From the NCBI GenBank assembly GCA_013204025.1, contig JABMOW010000018.1, forward strand, positions 1 through 64,000: a stretch of 64,000 nt of DNA, read 5' to 3'. A program made the position numbers and the translations under genes. Origin of the DNA: Fidelibacterota bacterium (GTDB lineage: Bacteria > Fidelibacterota > Marinisomatia > SCGC-AAA003-L08 > JACNLC01). Positions 45,384 through 55,871 of this stretch are shown here, piece after piece (position 1 is the first letter of the stretch; each line of letters opens with the position of its first letter). The notes under the pieces were generated by a model. That model saw nothing but the letters and a program-made list of their open reading frames with translations. It searched no databases and was not told where the DNA came from.

Positions 45384-47246
45384 ATGAACATTCGAACAAT
45401 CACAATTTTGTGCTATTTATTCCTCTTCTTGCCAGTGCTGGCATTGGGGCAACCCAATTCAGATACAACATCAAAAGCGGGGCTGAAGCGTGAGATCAAA
45501 AGATCTGCACCTTCTGAAGATGCTTTTATGGCAGTTCAGAAGCTAGCGAAACCTTACCTCCTGGAAGGTGACTGGTATGCCGCCATTGCCATTTTTGATG
45601 AGTATAAACATCTGTTCCCAAAGATGTCTCATCGGTTTGAGAAAATCAATAACTTATTGAGTATGGAAGACGAGGGCTGGATCGTAGAAGTGATGAATGA
45701 TCGTGTTAATAGCATGCAGTTTAACGAATTTAGTCCGGTTCCATCTTTTGACGGGCAATTTCTCTACTTTGCCAGTGATCGAACTCAGACCGGTTATGGT
45801 AAAGAAGATGTTTTTGTCTCCCAGTTGATCAATGGTTCATGGGCGCCTGCGAAAAATATTAATGGTTACATCAATACCGCATCATCCGAAGCGCCATCGT
45901 CGGTGAGTATCGACGGGACACAATTGATCCTGTTTGGAAATTATGAGGGATCAAAAGGGAGAGGCGATCTGTTTATCTCGGAATTTATTGATACCACATG
46001 GACGCCCGTTATCTCATTTCCCACCGGCGTAAATACACGATATTTTGAAGGTGATGGTTTTTATTCTCCTGATGGGAAAGCATTTTTCTTTACATCCGAC
46101 AGACCTGAAGGTGTGGGGAAATACCACAAACGAGATGAATATTTTCATGGTAGTTATGCAGGAAATTTAGATATTTACGTAATGGTCAGAACTGAATTTG
46201 GGACATGGAGCGAGCCTGAAAATCTCGGTTTTCTGGTGAATACACCTTTTTGTGATCAGGATCCTTATATCACACCTGACGGAAATACGCTTTATTTTTC
46301 CTCTGAAGGTCACTATGGATTGGGCGGTCTTGATATATTTAAAAGTCAGCGGATATCTAAAGACAGTTGGACACGATGGAGCGATCCTGTCAATTTGGGA
46401 AAAGATATCAATACAGTTTGGGATGACTCCGGTTATAAATGGGATGCATCCGGTGATTCAGCATTTTTTACAATTGCTATGAACGACAAAATGAACATCT
46501 ACACGATTAAAGATTACAGCTTTTTACTTCCTTTTATTGATCCGGTTCAGGTTTATGGAATGATCACGGGAAAGGATAGCTCTCGAGTCCATGCTGAAAT
46601 CAATGTTACTTATGCAGACTCTGATTCAGTTATTAGCAGCACTTTCACAGATTCACTTTTTGGTGTATTCCACGTGCGTTTGGATGACAATAATACGTAT
46701 AGAATATCCGCAAAGAAAGAGGGGTATTCCACAATGATAAAAACACTGATTTTGGGAGATTATGATGTAGGTGAATCAACCGCGCTCGATTTCTCCTTGA
46801 CACACATTCCAGTGGTCATCCCGGAGGACACGGTTCTTACCATTTTAGAAGAAGAACCAGCCGCACTTGATACTGCGTTGATCGAAGTTCCGGTTGTGAT
46901 TCCAGAGTATGAGGTTCCAAATATTTTATTTGAGTTTAGAAAACAAGATATCCAACCTCAACAATTTTTCATATTGAAGAATCTCGCAGAGTTCATGACG
47001 AACAATCCTCAAATCAATTTTGAAATTTCTGGATTTACAGATGACGTAGGCACCGACGGTATAAATTCGAAATTATCCCATGACCGGGTTGCTTCTGTTG
47101 TGGGGTACATGGTTAATTTAGGTATTTCAGAAGACCGGTTTAACACTCACTACCATGGCAGCCAGAACCCGGTACAACCAAACGACTCCGAGGAAGGACG
47201 TCAGCAGAACCGAAGAGTAGAAATCCGGCAGATCAAAACTCCCTAA
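45384..47246 (+). CDS. OmpA-family protein with PD40 propeller repeats
   Basis: 620 residues from the ATG at 45384, where a signal peptide begins; the frame upstream lacks coding character. PD40/TolB-like repeats (FDGQFLYFASDR, DGTQLILFG, DGKAFFFTSDRPEG, DGNTLYFSSEG) cover about residues 110-370. A carboxypeptidase-regulatory-like domain follows, and a C-terminal OmpA domain (about 510-620) carries ISGFTDDVG and LSHDRVASVVGYM with the peptidoglycan-binding Asp and Arg. This layout is common in Bacteroidota-like phyla, where related proteins link the outer membrane to peptidoglycan. Confidence 0.87.
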   Translation: MNIRTITILCYLFLFLPVLALGQPNSDTTSKAGLKREIKRSAPSEDAFMAVQKLAKPYLLEGDWYAAIAIFDEYKHLFPKMSHRFEKINNLLSMEDEGWIVEVMNDRVNSMQFNEFSPVPSFDGQFLYFASDRTQTGYGKEDVFVSQLINGSWAPAKNINGYINTASSEAPSSVSIDGTQLILFGNYEGSKGRGDLFISEFIDTTWTPVISFPTGVNTRYFEGDGFYSPDGKAFFFTSDRPEGVGKYHKRDEYFHGSYAGNLDIYVMVRTEFGTWSEPENLGFLVNTPFCDQDPYITPDGNTLYFSSEGHYGLGGLDIFKSQRISKDSWTRWSDPVNLGKDINTVWDDSGYKWDASGDSAFFTIAMNDKMNIYTIKDYSFLLPFIDPVQVYGMITGKDSSRVHAEINVTYADSDSVISSTFTDSLFGVFHVRLDDNNTYRISAKKEGYSTMIKTLILGDYDVGESTALDFSLTHIPVVIPEDTVLTILEEEPAALDTALIEVPVVIPEYEVPNILFEFRKQDIQPQQFFILKNLAEFMTNNPQINFEISGFTDDVGTDGINSKLSHDRVASVVGYMVNLGISEDRFNTHYHGSQNPVQPNDSEEGRQQNRRVEIRQIKTP

Positions 47247-47343
47247 AGATTAAAACACCAATCAACAATTCCGAATTAGGAATTAGTAGTTTGTTAAAAT
47301 CTTAAATCCTCTTTCGTTATTCGATTTTTAAATCGGAAAACAA

Positions 47344-48159
47344 TTAACCGATGCTATTCCTAAAGATATCAAATTCAGGCTGATCGATCACTTTAATCAT
47401 TTGTTGGTGAATTTTTCCATTCGTTGCCAATACTCTGAATCCTTTTGGGGATAATTTCCCACCACCCCAATCTGATGTTTTTCCACCCGCTTCCCGAAGT
47501 ATGAATTCACCTGCACAAATATCCCAGGATTGTAGATTGAACTCCCAGAATCCTTCAAACCTGCCTGCAGCCACATAGCATAGGTCAAGTGATGCAGCTC
47601 CCAATCGACGAACCCCATGTGAGTTTCGATAAAACAATTTGAATAATTCGTAATTCGTTTCCCAAAGTTCATCTTGCTTGTACGGGAATCCAGTGAGAAG
47701 TAGACTTGTTGCTAATTCAGAAGTGTCTGACACTTTTACTCTACTGCCATTTAAATAAGCGCCACCATCCAATGATGCAGAAAAACATTGGTTGAAAACC
47801 GGATTAAATACAACACCTGCAACGGTCTGATTTTGGTATTGTACTCCGATAGATACTGCAAATTCTGGAAACTGATGGACGAAATTGGTGGTTCCGTCAA
47901 GAGGATCTACCACCCAGTTGATGTGAGAATCAGGGAGAATAACAGAGTTTTCTTCACTGATGATGGAATGATCGGGGAAGCGATTTTGTATCCTCTGGGT
48001 TATCAGATCTTCGGACGCCAGATCGGCTTCCGTCACTAAATCGTTAATCCCGGATTTTCCCCGAATATCTTTGAGCTTCCCCAAATGATCAAGCAAGACT
48101 TGACCTGCGGCACGGGCTGTCTCCTCGGCAAACTCAGCAATACTTCTCCAGTCCATCAT
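47344..48159 (-). CDS. Inositol monophosphatase family protein
   Basis: 271 residues. Metal-site motifs are intact: SEEN near residue 70, WVVDPLDGTTNFVH near 82-95 and SWDICAGEFILREAGG near 210. The length fits bacterial SuhB-type enzymes. They hydrolyse inositol-1-phosphate and related sugar phosphates using Mg2+; the exact substrate is open. It is followed upstream by the AGCS symporter on the same strand (18 bases apart). Confidence 0.9.
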   Translation of the reverse strand: MMDWRSIAEFAEETARAAGQVLLDHLGKLKDIRGKSGINDLVTEADLASEDLITQRIQNRFPDHSIISEENSVILPDSHINWVVDPLDGTTNFVHQFPEFAVSIGVQYQNQTVAGVVFNPVFNQCFSASLDGGAYLNGSRVKVSDTSELATSLLLTGFPYKQDELWETNYELFKLFYRNSHGVRRLGAASLDLCYVAAGRFEGFWEFNLQSWDICAGEFILREAGGKTSDWGGGKLSPKGFRVLATNGKIHQQMIKVIDQPEFDIFRNSIG

Positions 48160-48177
48160 TTATCTAATGACATGATG

Positions 48178-49794
48178 TTATCGGTATGTTTCTGTTTTCT
48201 TCTTTCCTTTATTGACGGGATGATCAATTGAAAAGTAGTTCTTTTGCATTTTTAACAACGACGCCGATAACATGATAATAGCGAACAGGTTCGGGAATGT
48301 CATAAATCCTAGCGCCGCATCACCAAACGCCCATACGGATTCTAACTCAGCAATAGCGCCTCCGAAAACGAATAATACAAAAATCCAGCGGTAAACCGGA
48401 ATAGCTTTTGGACCAAAAAGGTAGTCTGCTGACCGGTCACCATAGAATGACCAACTGATGGCGGTTGAAACGGCAAATAGTAGAACAGAGACCGTTACAA
48501 TCTTATCTCCATAATTGAAGAGCCAACTGAGCCCTTCTTTGAATGCGAAGGATGTGAGGAGGCTGCTGTTTAATAATTCTCCTGTGAATAATGGGTCTAT
48601 CCTGTTTACATAAAATTCTGTATGCATCCATGCGCCAGTACTAATGATGACTAGTCCTGTAAGTGTACAGATCACGATGGTGTCGATAAACGGTCCAAGC
48701 ATCGCAACAGCGCCTTCTCGCACTGCATATTTCGTCTTGGCCGTGGAGTGGGCAATTGCTGCACTACCCTGACCGGCTTCGTTAGAGTACAATCCCCGTT
48801 TGATTCCCCATAACATGGTATTCATAAACACCAGGAATGCACCTCCGCCAACACCTGCGATTTCAGCAGGCGGGTTGAATGCCATTTGAAAAATGAGAGA
48901 AAAACTTTTGCCGATCTCAGGCAAATTGGCAATTAATATCAATCCTGCTGCAGAGACATAAATCAGCGCCATAAAGGGAGCCAGGAATCCTGTCACACGA
49001 CCAATCCGACGAATACCACCAATGATCACCATTCCTACTATTGTGGCCAGAACAACGCCATTGATCACCTGTTGTACGGATAATTCAAATCCCTGCCATA
49101 GCATGTGTTTAATAGTGAGGAGGTGTAAGGGGCCCACAATTTGTACGACTTCAGAATAAACCTGGTCTGAAACTGTGAACGCTTGAATGGCATTACCAGT
49201 AGCAAAAGAACAAATAATTGCAAATGCAGCAAATGCAACTGCCAACCATCGCCATTTCACGCCCATCCCATGTTCTATGGTATACATTGGCCCTCCGGCA
49301 GTGGTTCCATCAGGGCGTATTTCACGATATTTCAAAGCAAGCGTCGATTCGGCGAATTTTAAAGTAGTTCCAAAGAAAGCCGTGATCCACATCCAGAATA
49401 TGGCGCCGGGACCTCCGTAATAAATGGCGGTTGCTACACCGGCAATGTTCCCGATACCGACCGTAGCTGACAGAGCAGTGGCCAGAGCGCGAAAATGGTT
49501 CAGATCACCTTCATCAGCTGGATCATCATAAATGCCGCGCGTTACTTTTACCCCGTGCCAAAAATATCTTATTTGAGGAAACCCTAATTTGATAGTGGCG
49601 AAAATCCCGGTACCCACCAACACAATGATCATAATAGGGATCGCACTAAGTGGTAAGGATTCTGATGGGAAATTCTTAAAGATTTCAAAATTTCCAGGGA
49701 AAGACCACACCGCATCATAAAACGGCATACCCCAGAAGATTAGTATCAGAAAAATAATTGAGAATGCGATAATACCGGCAGTTGATCTTTTCAT
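48178..49794 (-). CDS. Alanine/glycine:cation symporter (AGCS family)
   Basis: 538 residues with about 11 helices. GIGNIAGVATAIYYGGPGAIFWMW and the SNEAGQGSAAIAHSTAKT stretch are AGCS family hallmarks that line the sodium and substrate sites. It takes up L- or D-alanine or glycine with Na+. It is somewhat longer than average because of an extended N-terminal region before the first conserved helices. Confidence 0.92.
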   Translation of the reverse strand: MKRSTAGIIAFSIIFLILIFWGMPFYDAVWSFPGNFEIFKNFPSESLPLSAIPIMIIVLVGTGIFATIKLGFPQIRYFWHGVKVTRGIYDDPADEGDLNHFRALATALSATVGIGNIAGVATAIYYGGPGAIFWMWITAFFGTTLKFAESTLALKYREIRPDGTTAGGPMYTIEHGMGVKWRWLAVAFAAFAIICSFATGNAIQAFTVSDQVYSEVVQIVGPLHLLTIKHMLWQGFELSVQQVINGVVLATIVGMVIIGGIRRIGRVTGFLAPFMALIYVSAAGLILIANLPEIGKSFSLIFQMAFNPPAEIAGVGGGAFLVFMNTMLWGIKRGLYSNEAGQGSAAIAHSTAKTKYAVREGAVAMLGPFIDTIVICTLTGLVIISTGAWMHTEFYVNRIDPLFTGELLNSSLLTSFAFKEGLSWLFNYGDKIVTVSVLLFAVSTAISWSFYGDRSADYLFGPKAIPVYRWIFVLFVFGGAIAELESVWAFGDAALGFMTFPNLFAIIMLSASLLKMQKNYFSIDHPVNKGKKKTETYR

Positions 49795-50030
49795 GGTAAT
49801 CCTACATTTGTTGTGAAATAATGGGGCAATTCTAAGCGTTTTGCAGAAGTTTTACCAACTATGAATTCAATTCCCCACGACTCAAAGTATTATGAACTGA
49901 ATTGATCTTTTCCTGCACAAACGTTTCAATATTTTCTAATGGAAATCATCTGGACTGAGTGCAAAATAGTTATAAATTTCAGCTGGATTTTACTTCAGAA
50001 TTCACTCAATTTATCATTTTCAGGAACCAC

Positions 50031-50621
50031 ATGTCAATTCTTTCTGCTGCCATACTTTTATTTCTGGTGATGGACCCCATGGGGAACATTCCAATATTTG
50101 TTTCTACATTGAAAAATACGCCCACAGCCAGGCATCGGCGAATCATCCGCAGGGAATTACTCATTGCATTGTTTGTATTGGTGCTTTTCATGTTCGCAGG
50201 GCAATACATTATGCAATTGCTTCAAATTTCGGAAATTCCATTATCAATATCCGGTGGAATTATCCTCTTTATCATCGCTATCCGGATGATCTTCCCAAAT
50301 CGAATGGGGGATAAACAATATCCCGAGTCTGAAGCTGAACCACTTATTGTTCCATTGGCTATCCCGCTGATCGCTGGACCCTCCGCCATGGCGTCAGTGA
50401 TGCTGCTCATGAGTCAGGATGCGTCCCGATGGATGGATTGGCTCATCGCTCTGATCCTTGCGTGGACGCTTTCAGGGATCATCCTGTTAATTTCCGCACC
50501 GTTAAGCAAACTTCTGGGTGCTCGTGGACTCATCGCTTTGGAACGACTCATGGGGATGATCCTTACGACAGTTGCAGTTCAAATGATCCTCACCGGTATT
50601 CACAAGTTCTTGCAGGGATGA
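50031..50621 (+). CDS. MarC-family inner-membrane protein
   Basis: 196 residues from the ATG at 50031 (AGGA upstream); an in-frame ATG at 49959 adds residues with no membrane character. Six hydrophobic helices, DPMGNIPIF near residue 13 and the repeat counterpart PLAIPLIAGPSAMASVML near residue 108 are MarC signatures. Despite the name, the family has no proven role in antibiotic resistance; function unknown. Confidence 0.88.
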   Translation: MSILSAAILLFLVMDPMGNIPIFVSTLKNTPTARHRRIIRRELLIALFVLVLFMFAGQYIMQLLQISEIPLSISGGIILFIIAIRMIFPNRMGDKQYPESEAEPLIVPLAIPLIAGPSAMASVMLLMSQDASRWMDWLIALILAWTLSGIILLISAPLSKLLGARGLIALERLMGMILTTVAVQMILTGIHKFLQG

Positions 50622-50625
50622 GAAG

Positions 50626-50650
50626 TTCCCTGCCTGCGGCAGGCAGGGAA
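50626..50650. repeat. 25-base perfect palindrome
   Basis: TTCCCTGCCTGC (50626-50637) and its exact reverse complement (50639-50650) around a single central G. It lies five bases after the MarC stop codon. A GC-rich hairpin with no T-run follows the gene. It may be an RNA-stabilising hairpin or a member of a dispersed palindromic repeat family. No second copy was noticed in the window. Confidence 0.7.
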
Positions 50651-50874
50651 GTAAGAACTGATAAGAAGTGGGAAAGAGAGAAGCGATGCGGTTCGTTTCC
50701 AGAATATATTTGTACTCTGCTTAAATTCGAGTTTAATCAGTAAAATTTATCATTCTATACCACTCACTTTTCTAAATTATTCACCCGCAATTTAAATTTG
50801 GATTTTCAGGTCTTTATTCTTGTATGGTGAAAACTGAACAGGATAAATTTGGCGTCTTGAAAATATATAATTAA

Positions 50875-51300
50875 GTGTATCAAAACTTCGCACCCATAAT
50901 CATTTTCGTAACAATAGGGCTTCTTCTTGCAGGTGCTCTATTTATAGTTCAATCCCTAATTTCCCCGAAGTTTAATAAGGGAGGTGAGAAACTCGCCACC
51001 TATGAATGCGGGGAAGTTCCTGAGGGTTCCGCGTGGATCAAATTCAATATCCGATTTTACGTAATCGCGCTGGTATTTATCATTTTTGATGTGGAAGTGA
51101 TCTTCCTATATCCATGGGCGGTTGTGTATAAAAGCCTGGGTCTGGTCGCATTTGTAGAAATGATGATCTTCCTATTGATCCTCGTTGCAGGATTCGCATA
51201 CGTTTGGGTGAAAGATGACCTAAACTGGGTGAAGTTGAGTGTGAAATACGGAAAAGGACGGTACTCCGAACTGGCTGCGAAAGAAGAATCCTCACCATGA
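50875..51300 (+). CDS. nuoA: NADH-quinone oxidoreductase subunit A
   Basis: 141 residues from a GTG. Three membrane helices and the loop [20 protein letters not shown] (about residues 43-62) with its functional Cys are typical of NuoA, as is [15 protein letters not shown] in helix 2. It begins the complex I operon and overlaps nuoB by four bases. Confidence 0.95.
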   Translation: MYQNFAPIIIFVTIGLLLAGALFIVQSLISPKFNKGGEKLATYECGEVPEGSAWIKFNIRFYVIALVFIIFDVEVIFLYPWAVVYKSLGLVAFVEMMIFLLILVAGFAYVWVKDDLNWVKLSVKYGKGRYSELAAKEESSP

Positions 51301-51800
51301 AACTGACACTTCTAGAAAAATTCGATCAGGACAATATCATCATGGGCAAACTGGACGAGTTAATTAACTGGTCCCGGGCAAACTCACAATGGTATTTTCA
51401 ATTTGGACTAGCCTGTTGTGCGATTGAAATGATGGCAGCGGCTGCACCTCGCTATGACCTGGAACGGTTTGGTGCCATGCCCAGAGCTACTCCCCGACAA
51501 TCAGATGTAATGATTGTTGCGGGTACGGTCTCGTTGAAGATGGCGGAACGGGTAAAACGGCTCTATGAACAGATGGCGGACCCTAAATACGTGATCTCTA
51601 TGGGGAGCTGCTCAAATAGCGGTGGCCCATACTGGCAGTATGGCTATCATGTATTGAAAGGTGTCGATCAAATTATTCCCGTTGATATTTATATACCCGG
51701 CTGTCCTCCCAGACCGGAAGCGCTCGTTCAGGGGCTGCTTGAACTACGAGTAAAGATCCGAGAAGAAACACCGTTCCGGAAAACCACGGCAGCGGAATGA
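51297..51800 (+). CDS. nuoB: NADH-quinone oxidoreductase subunit B
   Basis: 167 residues. Four cysteines for cluster N2 are in place: [12 protein letters not shown] (two adjacent), GSCSNSGG and [10 protein letters not shown]. NuoB hands electrons from the last iron-sulfur cluster to quinone at the interface with NuoD. The four-base overlap with nuoA suggests coupling; a 54-base gap precedes nuoC. Confidence 0.96.
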   Translation: MKLTLLEKFDQDNIIMGKLDELINWSRANSQWYFQFGLACCAIEMMAAAAPRYDLERFGAMPRATPRQSDVMIVAGTVSLKMAERVKRLYEQMADPKYVISMGSCSNSGGPYWQYGYHVLKGVDQIIPVDIYIPGCPPRPEALVQGLLELRVKIREETPFRKTTAAE

Positions 51801-51854
51801 TTATTTTTCTACTCCATCAATCAAAATTATTAATTTCAACCCATTATTAAGTCT

Positions 51855-52343
51855 ATGGATTTTGCAAATATTAAAAAAGTGCTTGACGTCAGATGTCCCG
51901 ATTTAATCGATACGGATGGGGATCGTCCTTCCATTATGGTAAAACCGGAGAGTTGGGGAATCGTTTCCAACCTCCTGAAGACCGATCCCGACCTCACTTT
52001 TGACAGTCTCATGTGCCTCAGTGGATTTGATCTGGTAGAGGATGATCATCTGGGCGTCGCCTATCATTTCTATTCCATGGACAAACGCCATGATTTAGAA
52101 GTCATCATTCGAACCCCGAAGGAGAATCCCAGTATACCGTCCATTGCCAATATCTGGCGTGCAGCAGACTGGCATGAGCGGGAAGCGTATGATATGTATG
52201 GAATCATCTTCGAGGGACATCCGGATTTAAAACGAATACTTCTACCTGACGACTGGGAGGGATTCCCACTTCGAAAGGACTATGTCCAGGCAGACACCTA
52301 CCAGGGCATCATCATTAAAAAAGATAAGACGTATTGGAAATGA
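51855..52343 (+). CDS. nuoC: NADH-quinone oxidoreductase subunit C
   Basis: 162 residues. The 30-kDa subunit signature is present around [31 protein letters not shown] (about residues 107-137), cited here only as location. It is a separate protein, not fused to NuoD. It overlaps nuoD by an ATGA. Confidence 0.94.
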   Translation: MDFANIKKVLDVRCPDLIDTDGDRPSIMVKPESWGIVSNLLKTDPDLTFDSLMCLSGFDLVEDDHLGVAYHFYSMDKRHDLEVIIRTPKENPSIPSIANIWRAADWHEREAYDMYGIIFEGHPDLKRILLPDDWEGFPLRKDYVQADTYQGIIIKKDKTYWK

Positions 52344-53482
52344 GTACGAAACCGCATATTGATCAAAGTCTGGTAAAAACCGAAGAGATGGTGTTGAACA
52401 TGGGTCCACAGCATCCCAGCACTCATGGTGTCTTGCGGTTGAAAATTCATACCGATGGTGAGGTCGTCAGTAAAATAGAACCTATTATCGGATATCTCCA
52501 TCGGTGTTTCGAGAAACATTGCGAGCATCTTGGATATGAGCAGATCGTCCCGTTTACAGATCGATGTGATTACATTGCTTCTATGCACATGAATCACGGG
52601 TACGCCTTGGCGATGGAACGACTCATGGGTATTGAGGTGCCACCCCGCGTGGAATACATTCGGGTGATCGTTGGTGAACTACAGAGAATCGCCAGCCATT
52701 TGGTTGCACTGGGAACGTTCGGGCTGGATATCGGTGCGATAACACCGTTTACATGGATGATCCGTGACAGAGAGAGAATACTGGATTTATTCGAAAATCT
52801 GTGTGGCGCTCGATTACTTTACAATTATATCTGGGTGGGTGGTGTTTCTCATGACCTGCCTGAAAAATTCATCCGACGAACCAAAGAATTTATCGACTAT
52901 TTCACGCCACAGATGGATGAATTTGACCAACTTCTCACTTTTAATAAAATATTTATCGAACGAACTGCAGATGTGGGGATTTTACCTCCCGATGTTGCTA
53001 TTAACTATGGTGTGACAGGTCCCAGCCTTCGAGGGTCTGGTGTGAAATGGGATTTACGAAAAGACGAAGCATACTCTGCGTATCCTGAACTGGAATTTGA
53101 CGTCCCTGTAGGTACCGGAAAAATGGGTAGTGTTGGGGATTGTTGGGATCGATACTGGGTACGAATGTTAGAAATGCGCGAAAGTGTCCGGATTATCGAC
53201 CAGGCATTAAAATCCATTCCCGATGGTGATGTACGTGCCGCTGTTCCTAAGAAAGTTCGCCCACCGAAAGGCTCTGTTTATAGCCGATTTGAGACGGCTA
53301 GAGGCGAAATCGGGTATTACATTATCAGCGATGGTAAGAATATTCCTGTCCGTTTGAAGATGCGGTCTCCGGCGTTTTGTAATTTATCCGTCATCAGTGA
53401 GATTGCTGAAGGCTGGATGATCTCCGATCTTATTGCAATTCTGGGCAGTCTGGATATTGTATTGGGAGAAATTGACCGATGA
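52340..53482 (+). CDS. nuoD: NADH-quinone oxidoreductase subunit D
   Basis: 380 residues from the ATG at 52340, overlapping the nuoC stop; a TTG six bases earlier is less likely. [12 protein letters not shown] near residue 23 holds the quinone-site His. [13 protein letters not shown] and the C-terminal DIVLGEIDR end are standard for the 49-kDa subunit. Quinone reduction takes place at its interface with NuoB. It overlaps nuoH by four bases. Confidence 0.96.
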   Translation: MSTKPHIDQSLVKTEEMVLNMGPQHPSTHGVLRLKIHTDGEVVSKIEPIIGYLHRCFEKHCEHLGYEQIVPFTDRCDYIASMHMNHGYALAMERLMGIEVPPRVEYIRVIVGELQRIASHLVALGTFGLDIGAITPFTWMIRDRERILDLFENLCGARLLYNYIWVGGVSHDLPEKFIRRTKEFIDYFTPQMDEFDQLLTFNKIFIERTADVGILPPDVAINYGVTGPSLRGSGVKWDLRKDEAYSAYPELEFDVPVGTGKMGSVGDCWDRYWVRMLEMRESVRIIDQALKSIPDGDVRAAVPKKVRPPKGSVYSRFETARGEIGYYIISDGKNIPVRLKMRSPAFCNLSVISEIAEGWMISDLIAILGSLDIVLGEIDR

Positions 53483-54552
53483 ACGGAATTTGGGCATCTA
53501 CTCTTGATATACTCACCTCGTATGGCTCGATGATCTCACTTGCCGGTGTAGGCATATTTCTAATAATGGCAGTGAACGCATTAGTCGCTGTGTATTTTGA
53601 ACGCAAAGTTTCGGCATTCATGCAAGACCGACTCGGTCCCATGGAAGTGGGGATTTTCGGATTCAAAGGCGGAAAGAAATTCTGGGGTGGTATTGGACAA
53701 ACTATTGCTGATACGGTAAAATTACTCACCAAAGAAGATATCCTCCCTGACAGCGCAGATAAAAAACTCATGATCCTGGCGCCATTTATTATTTTCATCG
53801 GTGCATTTGTCACATTTATCGGCGTTCCTTTCTCGTCTGTCCTGTTAGTATCAAATTTTAACATCGGGATATTCTACATCATCGCCATGAGTTCGGTGGG
53901 GGTGGTTGGGATCATTTTAGCGGGATGGGCTTCCAATAATAAATGGTCGCTGTACGGTTCTCTACGGTCTGCGGCACAGATCATTAGCTATGAAATTCCG
54001 GCGGGTTTGTCTCTGATTTTAGTGGTTTTGGTTGCAGGTAGTCTGAACATCCACGACATCGTGGGGTGGCAAGCAGATCATCGTTGGTTTATATTCCACT
54101 CACCTATGGCATTTTTGGCATTTTTCGTCTATTTTATATCTGGTGTTGCCGAAACCAATCGAACCCCTTTCGATATCCCTGAAGCGGAGTCCGAATTGGT
54201 TGCGGGATGGATGACTGAATATTCCGGATTTCGATGGGCGCTGTTTTTTCTGAGTGAATACGCCAACATGCTCATCGTTTGTATTTTGACGGCTGTTGTG
54301 TTTTTAGGCGGATGGCTCTCTCCAATGGCGATGTTTAATATTTTCCCTGAATCCTGGCTTATCTTTGATGGGATATGGTGGGGCGCATTCTGGATCATGT
54401 TTAAGGCCATCTTTCTCATTTTTGTGATGATGTGGTTCCGCTGGACATTCCCAAGGCTTCGTGTCGATCAGCTTATGTATCTATGTTGGAAAGTTCTCAT
54501 TCCGTTTGCATTAGTGAATCTGGTACTTGTGAGTATTTGGGAGCTGCTATGA
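53479..54552 (+). CDS. nuoH: NADH-quinone oxidoreductase subunit H
   Basis: 357 residues with eight membrane helices. [15 protein letters not shown] (about residues 35-49), [20 protein letters not shown] and the acidic loop that forms the quinone-chamber entrance are all present. It connects the hydrophilic and membrane arms. In many bacteria nuoE, nuoF and nuoG lie between nuoD and nuoH; here nuoH directly overlaps nuoD. Confidence 0.96.
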   Translation: MNGIWASTLDILTSYGSMISLAGVGIFLIMAVNALVAVYFERKVSAFMQDRLGPMEVGIFGFKGGKKFWGGIGQTIADTVKLLTKEDILPDSADKKLMILAPFIIFIGAFVTFIGVPFSSVLLVSNFNIGIFYIIAMSSVGVVGIILAGWASNNKWSLYGSLRSAAQIISYEIPAGLSLILVVLVAGSLNIHDIVGWQADHRWFIFHSPMAFLAFFVYFISGVAETNRTPFDIPEAESELVAGWMTEYSGFRWALFFLSEYANMLIVCILTAVVFLGGWLSPMAMFNIFPESWLIFDGIWWGAFWIMFKAIFLIFVMMWFRWTFPRLRVDQLMYLCWKVLIPFALVNLVLVSIWELL

Positions 54553-55871
54553 GCGAATATTTTGCAAATATCTTTTACGGCTTGAAATCATTCGCTGAAG
54601 GACTACAACTGACTATGCGCCACTTCCGTAATCGGAAGGATCTGGTAGCAACGCTGCAATATCCACACGAAAAGTGGCCCATTGAAGATCGCCATATCGG
54701 ATTCCCATTAGAAGAATACAATATCATCCGTTCACGCCTGAACGTAGACATCGATGACTGCATCGGTTGCCTTCAGTGCGAACGAGCCTGTCCGGTAGAC
54801 TGTATCAAGATTGAAACCATCAAACCGCCAAAAGGGAGTGATTTCGATTGCGGCATCACATCCAATGGAACGAAGATGAAAATGCTGGTAGCAAGATTTT
54901 CTATCGATATGACAGAGTGCATGTTCTGCAATCTGTGCACCTTCCCGTGTCCGGAAGATTGTATTTATATGGTAGGTGGACCCAATTCTTCAAAACATGA
55001 AATTGAATACGAATACGCCAGCCGTGATCGTGAATCTCTAATCTTTCAATTTGCGAATCCATCTGAAAGTGATGTTCTTGCTGTCGGTGGAGAGAATTAC
55101 CTCCGCGCAAAAGCAGGGTTGCCACCACTCGCACCGGAAGTCCCAGTAAAACCCGTTGAGACTGTTTCCACGGCTACTGAAAAACCGACACCAACCGCAG
55201 GTGAACCAGATGTAAAAGTCCTGAACGGTATTACCGATCGGATGGTTCGTGCTACGGCAAAAAAAGCCTTTATGGCTGCTGCTCGTGGAGGCAGTGATCT
55301 GGCAGCGATCGCCAAATCTATCCAAGCTGCGCTGGAAGAAGCCGGTAAGTTTACAGATGAAGCCAAAGCGGTTCTGGATTCTCTGGCAGTGACGCAGACA
55401 CCAACACCTGTCACTGTGAATGAGGTTTCTTCTGAAGCTAAACCAGACATTAAAACATTGAATGTGCTTGAAGATAAAATGGTGCGTGGAATGGCGAAGA
55501 AAATTTTCATGGCTGAAAGCCGTGGTGGGAAGTCTGCATCAGAGATGGTTGATGCTATCCTGGCCGGATTAAAGGAGGCAGATAAACTGACCCCTGAAAC
55601 GGAAGCCGTCGTTCGTCAACTGGCCCCAGAAGTACCTGTATCCACGCCGAAACCATCTGCACCGGTTACTGATTTTAATGTGAAGGTACTAAACGGGATC
55701 GAAGACCGTATGACTCGCGGATTGGCGAAAAAAGCATTCATGGCTGCACAGCGTGAAGGTAAATCTGCAAGTGAGATCATTCAAACTGTTCAGACAGCAT
55801 TATCCGAAGCGGATAAACTAACTGACGATGTGAAAACACTATTATTATCCATTGGAGGAGATAAGGCATGA
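54549..55871 (+). CDS. nuoI: NuoI with a long C-terminal triple-repeat extension
   Basis: 440 residues from the ATG that overlaps the nuoH stop; ordinary NuoI is about 160-180 residues. The first 190 are a normal NuoI. Cysteines 71, 74, 77 and 81 (CIGCLQCERAC) and 124, 127, 130 and 134 (CMFCNLCTFPC) bind the two [4Fe-4S] clusters N6a/N6b. A Pro/Val/Thr/Glu-rich linker follows. Then come three copies of a 59-residue module at about 221-279, 300-358 and 377-435, separated by similar linkers. The modules look helical and have no Cys. The extension is in frame without a break and overlaps nuoJ by four bases, so it is part of the protein and not an assembly artefact. I know no such extension in described NuoI proteins. 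Confidence 0.9.
   Translation: MSEYFANIFYGLKSFAEGLQLTMRHFRNRKDLVATLQYPHEKWPIEDRHIGFPLEEYNIIRSRLNVDIDDCIGCLQCERACPVDCIKIETIKPPKGSDFDCGITSNGTKMKMLVARFSIDMTECMFCNLCTFPCPEDCIYMVGGPNSSKHEIEYEYASRDRESLIFQFANPSESDVLAVGGENYLRAKAGLPPLAPEVPVKPVETVSTATEKPTPTAGEPDVKVLNGITDRMVRATAKKAFMAAARGGSDLAAIAKSIQAALEEAGKFTDEAKAVLDSLAVTQTPTPVTVNEVSSEAKPDIKTLNVLEDKMVRGMAKKIFMAESRGGKSASEMVDAILAGLKEADKLTPETEAVVRQLAPEVPVSTPKPSAPVTDFNVKVLNGIEDRMTRGLAKKAFMAAQREGKSASEIIQTVQTALSEADKLTDDVKTLLLSIGGDKA
55209..55853 (+). repeat. Three tandem coding repeats in the nuoI 3' half
   Basis: Copies of about 177 bases start near 55209, 55446 and 55677, 231-237 bases apart. They encode a shared core: (V/I)K.LN...D.M.R..AKK.FMA..R.G followed by an amphipathic helix and (A/K)L.EA.K.T. 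The last two are the closest to each other (RGGKSASE / REGKSASE), suggesting stepwise duplication. Confidence 0.9.

Noticed and set aside
54432-54548. 39-residue N-terminal extension of NuoI
   Set aside because: It lies inside nuoH in another frame; the ATG overlapping the nuoH stop gives the standard NuoI start.
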